Notes: generated by a model not told the origin, from the letters alone. 12,966 nucleotides of DNA from Cochliopodium minus (GCA_024220525.1 JAMYWO010000480.1:1-12966), one strand, 5' to 3'; numbered from the stretch's first letter, positions 1 to 8,494 are shown. Numbers and translations: made by a program.

Positions 1-640
1 GTAGAGAAAACATTTTCTCTTTCCATGCAAGAATCATTCTAAATATCTTGCCAATCAACAATAAAGAAAGAAAGTGAAAACTTTGCTCTGAGAAAATAAG
101 CAACGGATGGCACATTTTGTTAGATTTTTAAGCAGCAGAAAGAATTCAATTGGACAAACTAAAAGAATTAAGATATGAAGAGAGAAACGCTAAACAAAAA
201 ATTCTTAACAGGAAAAAAACAACACAAAGCGATCAGCAAACCCGGTAACCCAAAATTGTGCTTGGGTTTTAAACTGAGCAATCTGGAAACTGTACAACGC
301 GGTCTCACTAAAAGATAATCCCTACTCAAACTCTAAGCGAGGCCCTTCGTTTTTTTATATAAATGGAAGAATTCAGAACGTTTAATTCTTGGAGATAATC
401 ACATTTCTAACAAACTAAAATATCTTAAAATGATGAAGACCCCTTTCTTTTTTTTAATCTCTTTCAATCAAAAATTAATCTTTAATATCACATCTTTACT
501 TTAAAAATTAAAATAGCTTATTTTATAAGAAAGGGTAAGGATGATGAATAAGACAGGTCTTGGAACTTTAATTTTTTTGACAGCCATAGCTTCTGAGTAC
601 TTCATGCACAAACAAAATAAGAAAATTTTTTCTTGAAACT
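1..640. other. Left-end region without a firm gene
   Basis: No convincing complete gene is visible. GC content from about 200 to 360 is clearly higher than in the rest of the intergenic DNA; that block is listed separately as a possible RNA. On the minus strand, 677 down to 504 is an open stretch of 58 codons ending at a TAA at 503-501. It could be a last exon of the RCC1-like gene if an intron 724-678 (GTAAAA...AAAAG) is removed. Another minus-strand open stretch of just under 60 codons covers roughly 350 to 170, but it matches no family I know and lacks an ATG. Confidence 0.5.
230..356 (+). ncRNA. Possible structured non-coding RNA ending in a T run
   Basis: This block is GC-richer than its surroundings. 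It holds a 7-bp hairpin, AACCCAA at 247-253 pairing with TTGGGTT at 262-268 around an 8-nt loop. A near-palindromic GC segment at about 338-349 is followed by seven T at 350-356, the kind of signal that stops RNA polymerase III. I compared it by eye with U1-U6, U3, SRP and RNase P/MRP landmarks and found no convincing match. Identity is unknown, and the strand is inferred only from the T run. Confidence 0.2.
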
Positions 641-2378
641 CTAATTTTGTAAATTTGTGTTTGTCTGATGTCCATTCCTTTTTTTGGAGTTTAACAAAAA
701 TAATTTTTTTTTTTTTTTTTTTACCGTTATGTTGTGATAACTATGATTACTTATTAATAAAAGATGTTCAAAATCGAGATATGTGATACAACGTTTTGAT
801 TCAAAATCATCCAATCCTAATTGCCCTTCTAACCCCCTACCACAAACAAAAATTTCTTTGTTTTCTAATAAAATAAGTAAATGAAATTCAAATCAAAAAA
901 ACAACTATTCTTCCTTTTATTTAAAAAAAAATATTTACTATTAACAAAAATGGAGTGGTTTGATCCAGTATTGATGAATCTAATTTTGGGAATTTTGAGT
1001 TTAGTAAACGTATAATATTGAGTATTCTCCAAACAAAGTTGTCCATCAGAATTGTCACCACTTCCAAATATCTCTCCATTTTCTATTCAGAGATTTTCTT
1101 AATCTTGTAATATAAATTTTTATTATACTTACTGTTTAAAATTAAAGTATGATTTTTCCCACAATGAATACTCTTAATGTTTGGTAAAGAAGAGATTGAA
1201 GTATGTTTTACAACAACTCCTTTGTTTCTATCCACTCCTAATTGTCCTGATTTGTTGGATCCAAAGCATTTTAAAACAGTGTTCTGTTTATTATTTTCTA
1301 GAAAATATTTTAATTTAAATTTTTAAAAAATTATTTTCTATTTTACTTGCTAAAATGAAAGAGCTGTCATAACCACAACACACTGAAATGGCATTTTTGT
1401 CAGTTTTAAAAAGAATCAAATCATTTACTTTATATTCATTTTTATCAAGTCCTAATTGCCCAAATTGATTATATCCCATTACCCATATTTCCCCACTTAC
1501 TATTGTTTTAAAAAAATATTAGATTGCAAAAATAAATTATTGCGTTACTTTTCAAAAATAAACAATGACTAATTCCACATGAAAAAGAAACCACATCTTC
1601 CAATTTTAATTCCATGAATCCATAAAATTTTGAGTAATTATTTGGATGATAACAATAAATACCAGTCCAAAAAATTTTTCCATTATCTAAATAAATAAAT
1701 GATTATTTTAAATTTATAGGGATGTCCAAAAATATTACAACAGTTTATATTTTGTTAGTAAAAATTTTATAACCGCTAACAAAGTTGTAATATTTGGACA
1801 TGTCTATTAAATTTAAAAAAAAAAAATTAACCTTTTTGAATTAAAGTGAAAGAAGAAGCTGCACAGACTTTAGTTACATTTGAACAAATAAAAACAAATT
1901 TTCTCTGAGGAAAACTGTTATCAATACCTAATTGTCCTTCATCATTTAAACCTTTTTTATGAAAAAATAAATTAGTATTTCTTTAATTTAAAGATCTTTA
2001 CCGCATCCAAATAGGTTTCCATTGTCTTTTTCGAACAAAATAAAATTTTAACAACAAAAATAAATTATTACCTTCCAAATAAAAAGAATTCCACGGTCCT
2101 AATACAATTGATTTTATTTTTGGATTTCTTAATATCAATTTAGGAGCAGGTATTCTTTTGATTGTATCTCCTGTTCCACATTGCCCATGAGTGTTGTCTC
2201 CAAATGAATAAACTTCTCCATTTTCTATTCACAGATAAAATAATTTATTTTTTCACATGAAAATCAGATAAAAAATCAATTTCAATAAGATTATTAATAA
2301 TGTTTATTCAAATAATACACTGTATGTAAATATCAATTGTATATTTGAAGATAAATCTCCAATATAGAGATGAATCAT
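641..2378 (-). CDS. RCC1-repeat beta-propeller protein, seven repeats, nine exons
   Basis: RCC1-like proteins fold into seven-bladed propellers and often act as Ran/Rab exchange factors or as protein-binding scaffolds. Exons: 2378-2321, 2224-2072, 2025-2002, 1951-1832, 1686-1549, 1499-1347, 1297-1133, 1082-939, then 864 onward. Seven repeats are readable, with cores such as NGEVYSFGDNTHGQCG, LFGCGLNDEGQLG, GEIWVMGYNQFGQLG, CFGSNKSGQLGVD, GEIFGSGDNSDGQL and EIFVCGRGLEGQLG. The third, FWTGIYCYHPNNY, has lost GQLG. All eight introns are phase 1 and most sit just before a repeat. Exon 3 is only 24 nt. The start follows a run of seven A and supplies a 19-residue leader. The C-terminus is uncertain: an unspliced reading ends at 641 (392 residues), while a donor at 724 could add an exon 677-501. 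No BTB, kinase or HECT domain is seen, so the client is unknown. Confidence 0.82.
704..722. repeat. Homopolymer run of 19 T (A on the minus strand)
   Basis: Nineteen consecutive T directly follow the possible GTAAAA donor of the RCC1-like gene, read on the minus strand. It is the longest homopolymer in the window. The run lies in either the 3' UTR or the last intron. Its length may carry sequencing or assembly error, which affects how the gene's C-terminus reads. Confidence 0.9.
1719..1804. mobile_element. TA-flanked hairpin element, MITE-like, inside an RCC1 intron
   Basis: Terminal inverted repeats are GGGATGTCC...ATTACAAC on the left (1719-1741) and its complement on the right (1784-1804), differing by a 2-nt indel and a few changes near the outer end. 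A second inner pair, TTGTTAG at 1752-1758 and CTAACAA at 1776-1782, extends the stem. TA dinucleotides flank both ends (1717-1718 and 1805-1806), as in Tc1/mariner-type insertions. Similarity continues outward as TTAAATTTA on both sides, so the true boundary could be wider. The element has no coding capacity. It lies wholly in intron 4 (1831-1687), at 145 nt the longest intron of this gene. Confidence 0.6.
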
Positions 2379-2424
2379 TTTTTTTATCGTATTAAAATAA
2401 GTGTGTCTCAAAAAAATTCCCACA

Positions 2425-2496
2425 TTTTGTTAAAAATTATTGATAATTGATTATTGATCAACATTATAATAGGATAATTTGGATATCATTGATCAA
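2425..2496 (+). repeat. Dispersed repeat, copy B
   Basis: It shares an ordered set of blocks with the minus strand of 10109-10044: TTTTGTTAAA, ATTGATAA, GATCAACAT, GATAATTTGGAT and TGATCAA, with small gaps between them. Its own flanks carry an inverted pair, TTGATCAACAT at 2454-2464 and ATGTTGAACAA at 2503-2513. It has no coding capacity. It is best read as a diverged copy of a short non-autonomous repeat family. Confidence 0.5.
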
Positions 2497-2763
2497 TTAT
2501 CTATGTTGAACAAATTATATAGAAGAGATAAATTAATTTTCATTAATTTTTTGTTCATTAAATTACCTTTCATAAATATATTGTGATCTGAAAAGCAAGA
2601 TGTAGAATTTTTGATCATCATTTCAAAATTTGATAATTTTCTTAATTTTTTTTATTTTATTTTAATTATAATTTTTTTTAAATCATCAAGTTTAATCACA
2701 TTATACAATTTATGAAAAATTAAAAAAGGAAATAATTTGAATTACAACAAAAAAAACAATAAA

Positions 2764-2868
2764 GTGTTGGTAGCGAAGCTGTTCAAATGTGTCACGTTGT
2801 ATTATCCCAACTCAGTTTTTGTTTTTAAAGATTCTAACTCTCCTTTTCAGAAACAATAATGTTGGGAT
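2764..2868. other. GC-richer patch with long-range complementary arms
   Basis: In very AT-rich DNA, 2764-2815 is noticeably GC-richer. ATCCCAAC at 2804-2811 is perfectly complementary to GTTGGGAT at 2861-2868, and GTTGG at 2766-2770 could compete for the same arm. TAGCGAAGCTG at 2771-2781 resembles a tRNA A-box, but no B-box lies at a workable distance. It could be a small RNA gene or a regulatory structure. No family is recognised. Confidence 0.15.
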
Positions 2869-2990
2869 TTATAGAATTTATCACTCCTGATTAGAGTTTT
2901 AAAAATATAAACTGGTATTACTTGATTTTTTATTAAAAATATTCTTAAAATTTGAATAGATCATTTTTGTTCTTAAAAATTAATTTTTTC

Positions 2991-2999
2991 AAAAAAAAA
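2991..2999 (-). terminator. RNA polymerase III terminator of tRNA-Gly
   Basis: Nine T in a row on the minus strand begin four bases after the last tRNA nucleotide, the usual Pol III stop signal. Confidence 0.85.
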
Positions 3000-3002
3000 T
3001 TA

Positions 3003-3073
3003 TGCACGTTCCGGGAATCGAACCCGGGTCTGACCCGTGGCAGGGGTCCATTCTACCACTGAACAAAACGTGC
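3003..3073 (-). tRNA. tRNA-Gly (anticodon GCC)
   Basis: A complete 71-nt cloverleaf. The acceptor stem GCACGTT/AACGTGC has seven perfect pairs, with discriminator A at 3003. The D arm reads TTCAGTGGTAGAA. The anticodon stem GACCC/GGGTC encloses the loop CTGCCAC, with anticodon GCC at 3041-3039. The T arm CCGGG/CCCGG encloses TTCGATT. It closely follows the standard eukaryotic tRNA-Gly(GCC), including the internal A and B boxes, and has no intron. It decodes GGC and GGU codons in the cytosol. Confidence 0.97.
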
Positions 3074-3229
3074 TGTTTTCTTTGTTTAAATTTAAAAAAA
3101 CAATAATATCAATCATTTTAATTTATTTCTTAAAAAAAATAAAGTTTTGAATCAATATTTTTCAACAAATTGGTATATTCTTTGTATCAATTGAAAAAAA
3201 GTTATTTAATATTTAATATTTTATTTATT

Positions 3230-5920
3230 TTAATTATCATCTTCAGATGATTCATCTTCCAGTGTGTAATCATCAACCAAATTTAATTCAGTAGTCAAGT
3301 TGCTATTATTTTGAGACAAATCCTTGATCCTTATCCAAACCAATCTATCACCAATGTACAATGCCAATCTTTGAAGATCAAATCTAAAGAGGATATCACT
3401 AATAACCAATTCAAATTGGAAAAGATTTCCTATCATTTTAAAATTAAAAAGATGATAATTAAAAAAAATCGTTTAAAATAATAAAAAGAAAAAATACCCA
3501 AAAATGAATTTTGGATTATTTCTGAGATGTATGGACTAAAATCCAACCAAAATCCTTCATTAGAGTATTGCCATAATACAGGTGATATATTGACAGGAGC
3601 AGAAACAGAACCTGTAATATTCTCACTTGATACTGAATTTACTTCGTTGTTGATTTCACCAATAGGTGATTCATCTGTAGTTTGTTTAAAATATTTTGAA
3701 ATACTGAAAATGGGCAAATCTGTGTCTGGTTTCTTCTCTCTTGCAATTTGAAAAGAAAGATCACCTTTAAATAAAATTAAATAAAATAAAACTTTCAAAC
3801 AATTCAAAAGAGAATGATGAGATTATAATTAAAAATAGATTTCAAAAAAAATTATTTATTAAAATTTGAAAAAAATCATTTAATTAAATTAAAATAAGTA
3901 TTACCTATTCTAAGTAAAGACTTTGAAAGATCAAATTCCAAGGTACGGTTCTCAAGTTGAATTTGAAAAGAAATCGTTTTGTTGAGGTACTTCTCCTCAA
4001 TTCTCTTGCAAGTCTCCTCATCAAAGCAGCTTTTATCGTTCTCCTCATTAAGCATCCAGATGTAAGTGTACACAACAACCTCCTGCTGAGATACCACATC
4101 CTCATTTTTGTCTGTGTGCTCCATTTTAGGTTTGACCTTCCTAATTGCAAACCTAGTGAGAATAAACAAGGTAAATCAAAAAAAAAATTAAAAAAAAATG
4201 ATAAAACCAATCATATCATAAAAAAATAAAAATATACCTGAAATCATCTATAAAAACAAAGTTGTCATGTATATTAAACTTATAATTTATTTTGTCGTAA
4301 TCCACTTCAAACTCTCCAATATCCTCCTTAAACTTCTCATTCAAAATGTTGCAAATGGAAGTGTTGAAACTTATCCATCCACTGTTCTTGTTGTACTGCC
4401 AATCATAGTTTTTGTAAACTACCTTTGTAACAGTACCCATTCTTTTTTTCCTCATGCTAGTTCTCAAGTTTCCCTTGTTCAATCTGTTTTTGTTCAGGTT
4501 CACTCTCCATATTGTATTATCTTCAACAACACTAAACTCTCCTTTTTCTTGTTCTATTATAAAAGATATTTTCTCCCTAAAATAAAAAATTGTAAAGAAT
4601 GAAAATTGATCATAAATTAATAATTTGAATTTGATTTAAAAAAATTGGGTCTTACGGAAAGTCTGTCCATTCATTTCCTTCTTGATACTGCCAAATATAC
4701 TTCCTCCCAGGAAACCTCGAATTCTTGTCGTACAGAGGGCTGAAATCGTAAGCTTTGATATTGATTTCTTTTAATCCCGTCTCTTTATTTATAGACGCTG
4801 TAACTTCTGATAAAAAATAATAAATAAAAGCGATGAAAATTGAAGAAATAATATTATAAAATTAATGAAATAAACTTTTAAAGAAAATAATCTTAAACAA
4901 CTCAATTTAATAATGATTAAGTTACCTTTGTTTTCTTCAAGACTCTTTATTTTAGGAGGAGAGGTACTCTTAGGAACTACAGTGGGGAACTTTTGTTTGT
5001 TCTCTGGAGATTTACCGACGAACAAGTTTTCAGAGATAACCTTGGCAGTGTACTTTTTGACGTCAAGCTTGCTGATGTTGATGGTGGTGTTTTGATTTTG
5101 ATTCAAGCTTTTGTTATAGTTGATCTGGGTGTTGTTGTTGATCGTATCTTTGTTTTGCATGTTGGTTTGGTTAGAAGATATAATGTTTTTTGATGGCGGG
5201 GATTTAATGTTGTTATCATTCACATACCTCCTATCAACATATAATACCATCAGATAGCTCAATTCCAAAACTGATGTTATCACCACGAATTTCTCCATTA
5301 TCTCTGATAATGATCCAAAATGTGCCTTGGAATTTGTGATGAATCTTATTGATTCCACAAAATGTAAGATGCTCTTGTATAGATGTTTTATATCTCCTGA
5401 ATCTGGTATATATTTCTGCAATTTATCTATGCTTTGTTTGAGGGGTATGTATTCATCGTTTTGAGAGACATAATTGAGAACCATATACAACATATCACTT
5501 ACTGCAGCTTCCGCAACCTTACGACATGAAACCAACATCTCTGTTTCTTGAAAACTCTGCATCATAAATCAATTTAAATTCAGAAATATTAAAGAAATAG
5601 TCAATAATTGTTGAAAAATGAAAAATTTATCACTATTTAGTTAAAAAATATTTTGAGATATTTATATTTTTAAAATTGTAATACTATTATTTGAATCTAT
5701 AATCTTATGTATTTCTTGAGATGATGATATTTTTCTTTGTTATTAATTTATAACTTACACTATGCAATTGAAATAAAGAATTGGAAGTATTTTTCAAGTA
5801 AATCTTCAATTTATCAGTAGAATGTGCAGCAGATAAGATATGTTCTTTAAATTGCTTCAATTTCTTTACATTCACGCTGAAAAATTTGTTAATAATCTCA
5901 TTCATGTATTGTTTATCCAT
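3230..5920 (-). CDS. HEPN/DUF4145-like domain plus four tandem WWE domains, 665 residues
   Basis: Seven exons: 5920-5759, 5556-4926, 4806-4656, 4576-4238, 4152-3905, 3764-3498, 3429-3230. Residues about 60-165 are helical and carry IRFITNSKAHFG, matching the I-R-x-I-x-N-x-x-A-H pattern of DUF4145/HEPN-like domains. Residues 166-290 are a linker rich in N, S and P. Four WWE domains follow at about 300-362 (YIWQYQEGNEWTDF), 371-434 (YDWQYNKNSGWISF), 456-520 (YIWMLNEENDKSCF) and 573-637 (LWQYSNEGFWLDF). The tail is acidic. WWE domains of known families bind (poly)ADP-ribose or partners of ubiquitin ligases. No PARP, RING or HECT domain is seen, so this looks like a reader or adaptor, perhaps with RNase ancestry. 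The weakest join is the 202-nt first intron; a start at 5565 would drop the first 54 residues. Confidence 0.82.
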
Positions 5921-6195
5921 TTAGATACAAAATTATTTCTTATTTTCTCTTTGAAATAAAAAATAACCAAAATGAATAGTGTATATTCCTGAATTTTATA
6001 TCTTTTTTTTTTTTTATTTTCATATTTTTAATTAATTCCTTTCAAACCAAATTGGTCTATAAGCGATCAATATAATCACACCCTTTGAAATGAATTCATA
6101 AACTTTTTTTTTTGTGACTTCACCCAAACTGGTTTTTAATTATAAATTCTTCAGTGAAAATTTCAATTAAAATTCAAATGAAAAAAAGAAATAAT
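5921..6195. other. Intergenic gap, likely promoter of the WWE gene
   Basis: 275 nt between two genes that both read left. It is AT-rich with T runs at about 6003-6015 and 6104-6113, and no frame or motif I can support. Confidence 0.5.
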
Positions 6196-6750
6196 CTATT
6201 TTGTTTTTATTTGTTTGAGTGAAAAATAGCCCGCAACAAAAAATGCTAAATGCAAAAAGACTCCACTTATTGGAGGAAATGTGGAAATGTTAGGTTCTTG
6301 CGAAACATGGTAGAAATAGATTGGCTCAATAAATAAGGCACAGATCAAGTGAAAGGCTGAAATGTTGAACAAAGAAAATTCAATTCTTTTATAATCAATT
6401 GCTCTGCTAAAAAAGATCGATTTGATGCAAATCAACATATTGATTGCATTAATCTTTTGTGATTGAAAAAAAAAGATGGTTGAATATATCCAGAAAAAAT
6501 ATTTTTAGTTTACTAAATACCATGCTCCCAAGCCCCTTTGAAAAATTATTACCTACAAATTTGAATATTGATAACACATTTGAAATAATATAATCATATT
6601 TACTGGGATTGCTGCACGTGGTAAATTGGAATCTTCATAATATTTTGTTAATTCAATATTATTCAACATAAAATAAGGAAAAAAGATCAGAGTGATGAAC
6701 ATACTAACAGAAAAAATCAATTCTATCACCACATAAGCCCTTAAAACCAT
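6196..6750 (-). CDS. Small four-helix membrane protein, 147 residues, unknown family
   Basis: Three exons: 6750-6604, 6552-6514 (39 nt) and 6453-6196, with introns GTAAAT...TTGTAG and GTAAAC...AAAAG, both phase 0. The ATG directly follows 13 A. Four hydrophobic segments are visible: residues about 5-30, 48-72 (IPVIIFQRGLGAWYLINAIN), 88-110 (FSLFNISAFHLICALF) and 118-142 (ISGVFLHLAFFVAGYFSL). Loops are short and the C-terminus is basic (KQIKTK). The small middle exon supplies the core of helix 2, which supports the splice model. I do not recognise the family; the size and layout resemble small DoxX-like or other four-helix membrane proteins, but no signature proves that. The upstream lipase ends only 65 nt before this start. 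Confidence 0.75.
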
Positions 6751-6763
6751 TTTTTTTTTTTTT
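6751..6763 (-). promoter_or_regulatory. Oligo(A) leader directly before the membrane-protein ATG
   Basis: Thirteen A on the minus strand abut the start codon. The lipase at 8361 has the same 13-A tract, and the RCC1-like and peptidase genes have seven and eight A. It is probably a translation-start context or a 5' UTR compositional feature. Confidence 0.5.
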
Positions 6764-6815
6764 ATTATTAAATTTATTTTATAATTTTGAAACAAAAAAT
6801 CTTCATTTTTTTTTT

Positions 6816-8361
6816 TTAATTGCTAATTGGAACACAATCCAGACCCAAATTGAAATAGGTCAAATGATCATTAATAGAAAGATCTGTTTTGGACTAAATT
6901 TAAAAGAGAGTTTAACAATAAATTTAAAAAATTTAAGTTTACATCTGAGCAGGTAGGATCTTCCCAATTTGTAGGTGAGCAAACAGTTAACTCAGTGCAA
7001 TTTGATGTATACCAAACTTCCCTTTAAAAAATATAAAATGGTATTTCATAAATAAATTTGTTTGACCTTGGACAATGAAAAAATCCCATGATTTTAGTAG
7101 GTAAATGAGGTACTTTTTAAAAAAAAAAAATAATTATTTCTTTTTGACAACAAAATCCAATAAAAAAAAATTACCAATATCTAAGAAAAAACATAATTTA
7201 AGATTAACAAAAAAATTTTTAAAAAACTTTTTCTACCTTCCCAATGAATTATTCTCCATCTATCATATTTCATACTTTCTAATTAAAATAAAATCGATTA
7301 CAATTATTAAAAGTAAATAATCTTTTTTTTTTTGACCATTATAATAAAGAGCAAACTCTTTATTACCAATCCTTGGTGTTCCATAACTCCATACATTGAT
7401 AGTATAATTTTTGAGAGGCATGAAAACCTCCGTAAGATCCTAAAAAATTGAATAATTAATTAATTTTTAAAAGAAAAAATAATATATTACCAATGCACAA
7501 AACTCAGCAATGGCAGCCCCTCTTTAAATGATTACAAATAAAAAGAAAATTTAAATTCTTTTTTTAAAACAATTTACAATGAATGTCCTGTAACCTGAAC
7601 AATAAAAAATTAAATGAAACTATTTTTTAAACATTTAGTTTACCAAAATGTTAGATATTTGAGGATACTTGCTTTCATAACCCTGTAAGATTGGATAGAT
7701 TTGAGTTTTCAATTCAGCATAAGCATCATAAAATCCAGAATGTACTTCGCAACCCTTCACGTTTTTGTAAGGAATTTTTTTGAATGCGTCAATGTTGAGA
7801 ATCCTTTGGAAATAATTTTAAATAAATTAATAAAATAATTTATAAAAATATAAAATAAAAAATACCAATTTTTTAAATTTGTACTTCCTCTGAATGAAAT
7901 AACCATGAAATTCTTTTGAAGATTAACACCCATGTATCTAAATGAATTTAATAAATTTCGTCAAAATAAAATCAATATATTTATATTATTTTTTTTTCAT
8001 ACCCTTGTAGTTCCCATTTCGAGTTATTTAGCAATTGGATATCTTGTAATAATCCATCCTCTGCTTTCGCACTCTTACAACAGCTGCAATTAAAATTCAA
8101 TATATCGTTTAATTCATAAGTGTAGGAGGTTGCAGCATAATAGAAATTTTTCAGTGCTAAATATAGATTGTTTTAGTTGAATAGGAAATATATAAATTAT
8201 AAAACTGTTTTGAATGGTGGCAGGTGATATATTGATTTAAATATTATAAAATATTTATTGATATTTTTTTTACCTGTTGAATTGGTGAAATCATTTTGAA
8301 AAGGAAAGCTCGATATGAATGCAATTAATGTTGTCACGAGAAAAAAGATTTTAATTTTCAT
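6816..8361 (-). CDS. Secreted class 3 triacylglycerol lipase, 291 residues, 12 exons
   Basis: It hydrolyses ester bonds of acylglycerols, probably outside the cell or in a secretory compartment. Exons: 8361-8274, 8156-8003, 7937-7866, 7803-7644, 7594-7578, 7521-7491, 7439-7337, 7278-7237, 7180-7175, 7112-7067, 7021-6943, 6893-6816. Residues 1-18 are a clear signal peptide (MKIKIFFLVTTLIAFISS). Class 3 landmarks come in order: NCSCCK, VISFRGSTNLKNW, VHSGFYDAY, the nucleophile elbow TGHSLGAA with Ser163, YGTPRIGN, DIVPHLP with Asp223, and NDHLTYF with His276. Every catalytic residue is therefore present, and the length is normal for the family. Cysteines near 52-56 and in the tail (247-286) fit disulphides. 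The ATG follows 13 A. Two donors are less usual (GTCAAA at 7336 and 7066). The family assignment is certain; the substrate is not. Confidence 0.95.
7175..7180 (-). other. Six-nucleotide microexon of the lipase gene
   Basis: Exon 9 is just ATATTG, between an acceptor TTTTCTTAG and a donor GTAATT. Together with the last base of exon 8 and the first two of exon 10 it gives Glu-Asp-Ile-Val-Pro-His. The Asp is the catalytic acid of the DxVPHLP motif in class 3 lipases. Skipping the exon stays in frame but deletes Asp223 and Ile224. Confidence 0.8.
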
Positions 8362-8374
8362 TTTTTTTTTTTTT
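8362..8374 (-). promoter_or_regulatory. Oligo(A) leader directly before the lipase ATG
   Basis: Thirteen A on the minus strand abut the start codon, the same length as in front of the membrane-protein gene. Confidence 0.5.
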
Positions 8375-8494
8375 ATTGGGAAAATTTAAACACAAAAATT
8401 TAACTCCAGTATCAAGTTTAACATATCCTTTCAAGAAATCAAAATTTATTAATTATTTTGAAAATTATGAATTAAAGTTTTAAATTTCCTTTGA

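Larger units (their letters stand above)
2379..3002. other. Intergenic region upstream of the RCC1-like gene
   Basis: No coding frame is supported. It presumably holds the RCC1-like promoter, since that gene starts at 2378 and reads left. It contains a dispersed repeat (2425-2496), a GC-richer patch with complementary arms (2764-2868) and the terminator of the tRNA. The segment at 2401-2430, a GTGTGTCTC stretch leading into CCCACATTTTG, resembles the outer end of a Tc1-type inverted repeat, but I found no partner. Confidence 0.6.

Noticed and set aside
230-356. U3 snoRNA or SRP RNA
   Set aside because: A short GCGGTCT stretch recalls the U3 3' end and GGAAAC recalls SRP, but the flanking boxes and required pairings are missing.
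2395-2430. Tc1-type transposon end
   Set aside because: The motif is suggestive, but no matching inverted partner lies within several hundred bases.
3527-3751. Plus-strand open frame of 74 codons
   Set aside because: It lies opposite exon 6 of the WWE gene, whose protein has a clear WWE domain; this frame has no motif.
3957-4602. Two plus-strand open frames and one extra minus-strand frame
   Set aside because: They are shadows of the WWE-coding exons and introns; none matches a family or carries a sensible splice context.
4913-5193. Two overlapping plus-strand open frames
   Set aside because: They sit opposite the N/S/P-rich linker exon of the WWE gene, whose low complexity leaves the opposite strand open.
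5557-5565. ATG at 5565 as the start of the WWE protein
   Set aside because: Possible, but the preceding GCAG is a good acceptor and a donor GTAAGT with an in-phase ATG exon lies at 5920-5759; kept only as an alternative.
7105-7320. Plus-strand open frame rich in Lys, Asn and Phe
   Set aside because: It runs across lipase introns and the microexon on the opposite strand; its composition is just AT-rich noise.
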